Assembly (NCBI GenBank): GCA_029266795.1
Contig: JAQSWE010000096.1
Span: forward strand, 11,329 to 19,996
Length of the DNA stretch: 8,668 nt
Direction of reading: 5' to 3'
From: Alphaproteobacteria bacterium
Lineage (GTDB): Bacteria; Pseudomonadota; Alphaproteobacteria; Micavibrionales; UBA2020
The position numbers were made by a program, and so were the translations under genes. Below are positions 1-5,038 of the stretch, piece after piece. Under the pieces are notes generated by a model. The model saw only the letters and a program-made list of their open reading frames with translations. It was not told the DNA's origin and ran no database searches. Positions within the stretch are counted from its first letter, which is position 1. Every line of letters begins with the position of its first letter.

Positions 1-664
1 CAAAACCGCTATTTGCGCGGGGCATCAGCTGGTTGTTGGTGACGATAAACAGGCGGCCTTTTTGCTCGACCCCGCCCACATCCAGCTTCGCCTTGCGGCC
101 CGCCACGATACCGAACACGGTCGACAGGAACTTGCCCGCCGCCTTGAAATATTTCTTGTCGCGCCACAATTCGCGCGCGGCGTAGAAATCAACGCTATTC
201 TGGTCGATCATCAACCCGACGAGGAAATTCTGGCCGTTCACATTGCCGACATCGACGCGGCTGCTTTCGACGTTTTTATATTGCTTGGCTGCAGCGCGGA
301 AATCCGCCGCGAAGCCCAGCTGGCGCGCAAACAGGTTGTGCGTGCCGAGCGGGAGTACACCGAGGGTGATGTCATCACGCCCCATGAATTCCGCCGCCGC
401 CGTCAGAACGGAGCCGTCACCCCCGCCGAGGATCAATCCGCGCTTGCCGCCTTTATTCGCCTGCGTCCAGTCGCGGACGGTGCCGGCGATTTCCTTGCCT
501 TCGATGAAATTGATGACGCCCAGCCGCGCGCCCAGCGACTCTTCCAGCCCCTTTTGCACTTCCGCTTCGCCCAGCTTTAGCACGGTGCCGGAACGCTTGT
601 TGACGATCACGTCAATTTTTTCAGCGTTTTCAGTGGTTTCAGGTTCGGTGGTCGCAGGGGTCAT
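1..664 (-). CDS. Diacylglycerol kinase (DAGK/YegS/LCB5 type) lipid kinase, C-terminus cut by window edge
   Basis: The frame runs from an ATG at 664 to the left edge, giving 221 residues; the C-terminal part is missing. After a short Thr/Glu-rich leader, a beta strand DVIVNKRSG (18-26) opens the catalytic fold. The nucleotide-binding glycine motif is LILGGGDGS (77-85), and the second signature GVLPLGTHNLFARQLG (102-117) matches the usual PLGTxNDFARxLG, with Leu where Asp is common. FLVGLMID (147-154) sits where the family has its next conserved strand. Members phosphorylate diacylglycerol, sphingoid bases or related lipids with ATP on the inner face of the cytoplasmic membrane; the substrate cannot be told from this fragment. 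An in-frame stop at 683-685 and no other ATG in between make 664 the start, although its ribosome binding site is weak. The gene is divergent from the tRNA and the operon to its right. Family assignment is firm. Confidence 0.88.
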   Translation of the reverse strand, partial: MTPATTEPETTENAEKIDVIVNKRSGTVLKLGEAEVQKGLEESLGARLGVINFIEGKEIAGTVRDWTQANKGGKRGLILGGGDGSVLTAAAEFMGRDDITLGVLPLGTHNLFARQLGFAADFRAAAKQYKNVESSRVDVGNVNGQNFLVGLMIDQNSVDFYAARELWRDKKYFKAAGKFLSTVFGIVAGRKAKLDVGGVEQKGRLFIVTNNQLMPRANSGF

Positions 665-700
665 GATTTCTACTCGAATAGTTTATGAATAATGCCCTTT

Positions 701-729
701 TTCATACACCTCCGCCCCCGAAACTGCAA
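701..729 (-). promoter_or_regulatory. Candidate sigma-70 promoter for the lipid kinase gene
   Basis: Read on the minus strand, TTGCAG (729-724) and TATGAA (706-701) are separated by exactly 17 bases. The predicted start of transcription would lie near 694, giving a leader of about 30 bases before the ATG at 664. The match is good at both hexamers, but it was found by eye only, and alphaproteobacterial promoters are often degenerate. Confidence 0.45.
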
Positions 730-809
730 CCCCCTGCCAAGTTTTATCGTTTGACCATAAAAAAAACTGGAATTCCGCGCCGTAATCCATTAAACATCTA
801 TCACCACGT

Positions 810-884
810 TCCCTGGTAGCTCAGTGGTAGAGCAGGCGACTGTTAATCGCCTGGCCGTAAGTTCGAATCTTACCCAGGGAGCCA
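810..884 (+). tRNA. trnN: tRNA-Asn (anticodon GTT)
   Basis: A full cloverleaf can be folded. The acceptor stem TCCCTGG (810-816) pairs with CCAGGGA (874-880), followed by discriminator G (881) and an encoded CCA (882-884). The D arm is GCTC...GAGC. The anticodon stem GGCGA/TCGCC (835-839/847-851) holds the loop CTGTTAA, with anticodon GTT at 842-844, which reads Asn codons AAC/AAU. The T stem GTAAG/CTTAC (857-861/869-873) closes the loop TTCGAAT. All stems pair without mismatch. The ketosynthase gene starts 98 bases downstream on the same strand. Confidence 0.97.
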
Positions 885-982
885 TTCCTTTCCAAATTCT
901 TGAAGCCACTGTCGTTCCGCTGCCGCCTTTCGCCGCGCGGAAGAACATTGTATTGTTTTGTACCACAACGGCAGGGCAGCGG

Positions 983-2107
983 ATGCAGAACGTCTATGTG
1001 AACAGTTTCGGTGCCTTTCTGCCCGGCGATCCCGTGCCGAATTCGGCGATGGAGAACCATCTGGGGCTGATCGGCGGCTTAGCCTCCCGCAACCGCGCTT
1101 TCGTGCTGCGCCAGAACAAGATCAAGACCCGCCACTACGCGCTCGACGCGCAAGGCAAGCCCCAATATAGCAACGCGCAGATGGCCGCGCGCGCGATTGA
1201 AAGCGCTGCGCGGAATGGCGAAGTGTCACTCGCCGACATCACCTATCTGGCGACAGCGACGACGATTGCCGATGTGCTGGTACCGGGGCTGGCGTCGCAT
1301 GTGCATGCGGAGCTGAAGCTGCCGCCGATTGAAATTGCCAGCTTCCAGAGCGTCTGCGCCAGCTCGCTGATGGCGTTGAAAACAGCCTTCACGCAGGTGC
1401 GTGCGGGCGAACATGCCTGCGCCGCGGTGAGCGGCAGCGAATTCGCCAGCCGCTATTTCCGTCCCGGCTTTTACGAACACACCGCAAAATATAAGGCAAC
1501 GGGCGAAACGCCAGTCGAGGCCGATTTTCTGCGTTTCACGCTGTCCGACGGCGCAGGCGCCGCAATACTGGAGAACAAGCCGAACGCACGCCAGCCGTCG
1601 CTGAAGATAAAATGGATTGACCTGCGCTCCTATGCCGACCGTTTCGATGCCTGCATGCTGGCGGGCGCGACGCGCGAAAAAACAGGCCTGCAGGCTTGGG
1701 GCGATTACGGCGATCCGCTGGCCGCGACCGAAGCGGGCGCACTGATGCTGACGCAGGATTTCACGATGCTGCAGGACATGATCCCCGTCTGGGTGTCGCA
1801 TTACCTCGACCTCATCCAGAAGGGCCGCATCGCGATCGAGGAAGTCGATCATCTGTGCAGTCATTATTCGTCTCATTCCTTGCGCGAAAGCGCCGTTGCC
1901 GCGCTGAAGGCAGCGGGCGCGCTGATACCGGAAGAAAAATGGTTCACGAACCTGTATAGCCGCGGCAATACCGGCACCGCGTCGATCTTCATCATGCTGG
2001 AAGAACTCTACCGCACGAAAGAACTGAAGAAAGGGCAGAAGATCCTCTGCCATGTGCCGGAAAGCGGTCGGTGCCTGAACGGTTTAATGATGCTGGAGGT
2101 TGCCTGA
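983..2107 (+). CDS. Beta-ketoacyl synthase III (FabH-like, StlD/DarB-type ketosynthase)
   Basis: This 374-residue protein has the thiolase fold of ketosynthase III enzymes, which join an acyl thioester to a malonyl- or beta-ketoacyl-ACP. The nucleophile is Cys125 in FQSVCASSLMALK. A DGAGAAIL strand (189-196) is typical of the family. His294 in the HLCSHYSSH stretch (His290 is the alternative) and Asn329 in SRGNTGTAS complete the Cys-His-Asn triad. The N-terminus (NSFGAFLPGDPV, then an LGLIGG helix and KIKTRHYALD) and the C-terminal VPESGR motif resemble the StlD/DarB group, which makes cyclohexanedione precursors of dialkylresorcinols and stilbenes, rather than housekeeping FabH; that narrower call is from memory of the family. 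The frame is open back into the tRNA, but the ATG at 983 lies just after an AGGG-containing stretch and gives the expected N-terminus. Its stop overlaps the next start by one base (TGATG). Confidence 0.85.
   Translation: MQNVYVNSFGAFLPGDPVPNSAMENHLGLIGGLASRNRAFVLRQNKIKTRHYALDAQGKPQYSNAQMAARAIESAARNGEVSLADITYLATATTIADVLVPGLASHVHAELKLPPIEIASFQSVCASSLMALKTAFTQVRAGEHACAAVSGSEFASRYFRPGFYEHTAKYKATGETPVEADFLRFTLSDGAGAAILENKPNARQPSLKIKWIDLRSYADRFDACMLAGATREKTGLQAWGDYGDPLAATEAGALMLTQDFTMLQDMIPVWVSHYLDLIQKGRIAIEEVDHLCSHYSSHSLRESAVAALKAAGALIPEEKWFTNLYSRGNTGTASIFIMLEELYRTKELKKGQKILCHVPESGRCLNGLMMLEVA
2095..2099 (+). promoter_or_regulatory. Ribosome binding site (GGAGG) for the HDO gene
   Basis: A perfect GGAGG lies 7 bases before the ATG at 2107, inside the last codons of the ketosynthase gene. 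It decides the start at 2107 over the in-frame upstream ATG at 2071, which lies further inside the ketosynthase gene. Confidence 0.75.
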
Positions 2108-2778
2108 TGGCAAAAGCAAGTGAAGCGGTGATGCGCGGACTGATGATCGCCTGGGCCGATTTCGATAGCAGCCTCGACACCGTACCGGTGATCGACAAAA
2201 TTCGCCGCGGAAAATTCCGCGTTGAAGATTATAAATCTCTGCTTATCAACCATCGCCAGCAGGTGGTGGAGGGCGCACGGTGGATCGCGCGGGCGGCATC
2301 GAGCATTGATGGCGACTGGCTAGAGCAGCGGTCGCTGTTCCTCAAACATGCGGTGACGGAGCATCAGGATTTCCGCATGCTGGAAAACCACTATGTATCG
2401 GTCGGCGGCAAGCTAGAAGACATTCGCACGGCGAAGAAAAATATCGGCACCGAGGCGCTGCACGCCTTCATGTATCACAGCGCCAGCCAGACCAATCCCT
2501 TCGACTTACTTGGCGCCATGTTCATGATCGAAGGCCTCGGCCAGCGCAAGGCGGGCGTCTGGGGCAAGAAGATCAAGGACCAGTTAGAACTGGAGGACAA
2601 GCAGGTGAGCTTTTTCCTCTACCACGCCGAAAACGACGACGGCCATATGGAGAAATTTCAGGAAACGCTGGATTGCGGCATATTGGAACTGGCGGGTATG
2701 GGCGAGCGGATCGTAAAGACGGCGCGCGTCGTGGCGCGGCTCTACCGCCTGCAGCTGGAGGAGATCGGCAACACATGA
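2107..2778 (+). CDS. Haem-oxygenase-like diiron oxidase (HDO; iron-containing redox enzyme family)
   Basis: The 223-residue, all-helical protein fits the TENA/PqqC/haem-oxygenase-like fold. Candidate metal ligands appear in the family order: Glu55 in QQVVEGARW, Glu85 (with His81 and His86) in HAVTEHQDF, Glu142 in FMIEGLG, then an H-x3-D-x2-H motif at His173, Asp177 and His180. Characterised HDOs bind two irons and activate oxygen, as in UndA (fatty acid to 1-alkene), BesC (C-C cleavage of chlorolysine) and SznF (N-oxygenation). The superfamily also contains cofactor-free PqqC and the thiaminase TenA, but the ligand set here favours a metal enzyme. The start overlaps the ketosynthase stop by one base and has a strong GGAGG site. 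Its neighbours, a ketosynthase and a P450, suggest oxidation of an acyl-derived intermediate. Family is likely; substrate is unknown. Confidence 0.78.
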   Translation: MAKASEAVMRGLMIAWADFDSSLDTVPVIDKIRRGKFRVEDYKSLLINHRQQVVEGARWIARAASSIDGDWLEQRSLFLKHAVTEHQDFRMLENHYVSVGGKLEDIRTAKKNIGTEALHAFMYHSASQTNPFDLLGAMFMIEGLGQRKAGVWGKKIKDQLELEDKQVSFFLYHAENDDGHMEKFQETLDCGILELAGMGERIVKTARVVARLYRLQLEEIGNT

Positions 2779-3659
2779 CCGCTCCTTCCCTCGACCAAGT
2801 CCATGACGAGACGAACCCCGACCCGTGGCATGCGCTGCTGCTGGACCAGAGCACTTTCATCGACGAAAACGTGAAGGCGGCGCTAATGCGCAACAATGCG
2901 AGCCGGTCACGACAATTTTTGCTTCCGATCGTGCGCCCCCTCGCCCGCCTGTTTATCGCCATCGTGCAGCTGATCCGCATTTTTTTGCCCAACAGCCTGA
3001 CATCGCCGCGCGCGCTGCATGGCACGATCTGCTGGGGCATGAAATATTTTGTCAGCCGCGACGCCAATTACCTGATCCTGCGGCATTTCAATATCGGCAG
3101 CCAGATTTTGGGTTTTCTCAACCAGAACCTTGCCGGCGGCAAGCTGCCCGCCTGGCCGCTGCGCCCGCGCAAGATCGACGATGTGGGCGGCAATACCTTT
3201 GTGCAGCACGACATCAATATCTATAACTTCATCATCAACCTGAACCTGTATCTGCGCGAAAACGCAGTGTTGCTAGAGCCGATACCGCCGGAACACATCG
3301 ATTTCTCCGCCATCCAGGACGTCGACCATACGCTGGAGCTCCTGCCCGACAAATGGCACAACTTCATCGACCTGCAGAGCGCGATCGAGCTTTATACGCC
3401 GCTGTTCGGGCTTTTACTTTCCGACGCCGATTTCTGGCGGGCCAGCAATTCTCTGCAGCTTGACGAAACCATCGCCATTTATGTGACGCGGGTGCTGAAC
3501 CGGCCCGAAATTCTAAGCGTCGTGAACAACCGCCACCCGATGGTGCCGCTCTCGACCTTCGAGGCGGGCTTCCGCCTGATGCTGCACGGCTATGACGCGG
3601 AAAACCTTCATGGCTTTATCCGCATCATGCGCGACAGGAAAGCCCATGGAAAACACTAA
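2775..3659 (+). CDS. Unrecognised conserved-looking protein in the ketosynthase/HDO/P450 operon
   Basis: I do not recognise this 294-residue protein. The start overlaps the HDO stop by four bases (ATGA), and a GGAGGAG lies at 2757-2763, 11 bases upstream. It has no signal peptide. A hydrophobic, Arg-punctuated stretch at about 48-72 (FLLPIVRPLARLF onward) could be an amphipathic membrane-touching helix or a buried helix. The middle holds polar residues in helical settings that look like a conserved core: VSRDANYLILRHFNIGSQ (93-110) and FVQHDINIYNFIINLN (142-157). The C-terminal half is mixed helix with DADFWRAS (217-224) and HGYDAENLHG (271-280). No nucleotide-binding loop, zinc cluster or known catalytic signature is visible. 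Its position between two oxidative enzymes and its tight coupling imply a dedicated role in the same pathway, such as a helical oxidase, a partner subunit or a substrate-binding protein; this is inference. Confidence 0.85.
   Translation: MTAPSLDQVHDETNPDPWHALLLDQSTFIDENVKAALMRNNASRSRQFLLPIVRPLARLFIAIVQLIRIFLPNSLTSPRALHGTICWGMKYFVSRDANYLILRHFNIGSQILGFLNQNLAGGKLPAWPLRPRKIDDVGGNTFVQHDINIYNFIINLNLYLRENAVLLEPIPPEHIDFSAIQDVDHTLELLPDKWHNFIDLQSAIELYTPLFGLLLSDADFWRASNSLQLDETIAIYVTRVLNRPEILSVVNNRHPMVPLSTFEAGFRLMLHGYDAENLHGFIRIMRDRKAHGKH
3636..3639 (+). promoter_or_regulatory. Ribosome binding site (AGGA) for the P450 gene
   Basis: AGGA followed by AAG lies 6 bases before the ATG at 3646, within the end of the preceding gene. 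It supports the 3646 start rather than the in-frame ATG at 3592. Confidence 0.6.
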
Positions 3660-4974
3660 GCCCTATCCGGACGCCGGCAACGGCACCCTCTTGCGCGGCC
3701 ATATGCCGGAGATGCAGCGCGACACGTATAATTTCTATCTGCGCCGCCACACTGAGCTGGGCGACAGCCTGCGCTTCCGCGCCTTTCCGGGCATCAATTT
3801 CTATTCCTTCGCCTCGGCGGAGGCCGTGCACCAGATACTTATCAAAAACCGCGTCAAATACAGCCGCGGTGCGCGGTGGAGCCGCATCGTTTCCTATATC
3901 GGCGGCAACGGCATCGTCACCAGCACGGGTGATACCTGGCGCAACCAGCGGCAGACGGTAACGCCCTATTTCCAACCCGCGCATGTCGACCAGTATATTG
4001 ACCTAGTCGTGCGCAACACGCGCGAGGTTGCAGACCGCTGGGCGGCGATGGGTGCGGGTGCCGAGATCAATATATCGAAAGAAATGATGCTGCTGGGACT
4101 CGTCAATGTCAGCGATATCCTCTTGAATTACGACATCCGCCCCCAGGCGAACCGCTTCAGCGAGGCGATGATGGACGGCTTCCAGTACATTAACCGCTTT
4201 ATCCAGAACCCGCTGACCCCGCCGCGCTTCCTGCCGCTCGCCGCCAACCGCGATTTCAACCGCAACAAGGCGGCAGCCGACACTGTCGTGCGCGATATTA
4301 TTGCGGCGGTGCGCGACGACCAAGAAGAATGCATGATCAACGCACTGATCCGCGCGGGCAACACCAACCAGCAATTACATGATGAAATTGTGACGCTGCT
4401 GATGGCGGGCCACGACACGCTCTCGACCGCGCTTGCCTGGGCATGGCGGCTGCTGGCCGCGCATCCCGACGTGCTGTCCAAGGTGAGGGCTGAGCTGGAT
4501 GTGGAGCTCGGAAGCGCACCGCTGAAGGCGGAATTCCTCGAGAAACTGGTGTACACGCGGATGGTGTTCAAGGAAACGCTGCGGCTCTACCCCTCCGCCT
4601 GGGCCATCCACCGCTTTGCGGAAGAGCCGGATGTCGTGAACGGCTATGCCATCCGCAAGGGATCATCGGTCGTCCTGCCCGTCTATGTGACGCACCGCCT
4701 GCCAAAATACTGGCGTCACCCCGACAGTTTCTATCCCGAGCATTTTTCAAAATCCGAAAGCGAAACGCGCCCCCGCTTCGCCTATTATCCCTTCGGCGCA
4801 GGGGAGCATGTCTGTGTCGGCGGGCATCTCGCGACAATCGAGGGCATAGCGATATTGGCAACGCTGCTGCAACGCTTCACGCCGGTCGTGACCGACAGCG
4901 CACCCGTCGCACCGCTGGTAAATTTCACGCTGAAACCCGCGCGCAATATTTTTGCGCAGGCGCAAGCAAGATAA
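3646..4974 (+). CDS. Cytochrome P450 monooxygenase
   Basis: The 442-residue protein is full length for a soluble bacterial P450 and lacks a membrane anchor. In order it shows the C-helix W98-x3-R102 that contacts a haem propionate; the I-helix oxygen-activation motif AGHDTLS (254-260); the K-helix E310-x2-R313 in KETLRLYP; PEHF (364-367) in place of the common PERF; and the haem loop FGAGEHVCVG (383-392) with axial Cys390. His388 stands where most P450s have Arg, a substitution also seen in CYP51. It would hydroxylate, epoxidise or desaturate a substrate using electrons from a ferredoxin or similar partner; none is encoded here. The first 14 bases overlap the preceding gene, so it is the fourth and last gene of the operon, ending 19 bases before the terminator hairpin. 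The substrate is probably the product of the ketosynthase/HDO steps (inference). Confidence 0.96.
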   Translation: MENTKPYPDAGNGTLLRGHMPEMQRDTYNFYLRRHTELGDSLRFRAFPGINFYSFASAEAVHQILIKNRVKYSRGARWSRIVSYIGGNGIVTSTGDTWRNQRQTVTPYFQPAHVDQYIDLVVRNTREVADRWAAMGAGAEINISKEMMLLGLVNVSDILLNYDIRPQANRFSEAMMDGFQYINRFIQNPLTPPRFLPLAANRDFNRNKAAADTVVRDIIAAVRDDQEECMINALIRAGNTNQQLHDEIVTLLMAGHDTLSTALAWAWRLLAAHPDVLSKVRAELDVELGSAPLKAEFLEKLVYTRMVFKETLRLYPSAWAIHRFAEEPDVVNGYAIRKGSSVVLPVYVTHRLPKYWRHPDSFYPEHFSKSESETRPRFAYYPFGAGEHVCVGGHLATIEGIAILATLLQRFTPVVTDSAPVAPLVNFTLKPARNIFAQAQAR

Positions 4975-4993
4975 CGCACCACTTTCCCGATTA

Positions 4994-5026
4994 AAAAAGC
5001 CCCCGCCATGCAGGCGGGGGCTTTTT
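4994..5026. terminator. Bidirectional rho-independent terminator
   Basis: A perfect 14-bp inverted repeat (4994-5007 and 5013-5026) has a GC core GCCCCCGCC/GGCGGGGGC and a 5-base loop ATGCA. A/T arms give a T5 run on the plus strand and a T6 run on the minus strand. It sits between the stops of the P450 gene (4974) and the adhesin gene (5039), which converge here, so it can end both transcripts. Confidence 0.93.
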
Positions 5027-5038
5027 AAGGCGCGGTGA

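Noticed and set aside
62..692. Plus-strand open frames at the left end
   Set aside because: The minus strand encodes a clear DAGK-family kinase with the GGDGS and PLGTxN motifs; the plus-strand products match nothing.
670..705. Eleven-residue minus-strand leader peptide (MKKGIIHKLFE) with GGAGG just upstream, before the lipid kinase
   Set aside because: The site is only 3-4 bases from the ATG, and the reading frame overlaps the proposed -10 hexamer, so it would not be on the transcript; no attenuator structure is seen.
862..884. tRNA-Asn 3' end as an integration site with a matching direct repeat
   Set aside because: I found no second copy of the tRNA 3' end elsewhere in the window and no integrase gene; the other end could lie outside.
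915..942. Small inverted repeat TTCCGC/GCGGAA after the tRNA as a terminator
   Set aside because: The stem is only 6 bp with a 16-base loop and no T-run directly after it.
824..982. Ketosynthase start upstream, inside or next to the tRNA gene
   Set aside because: The extra residues would be translated from the tRNA and have no family resemblance; the ATG at 983 yields the expected N-terminus.
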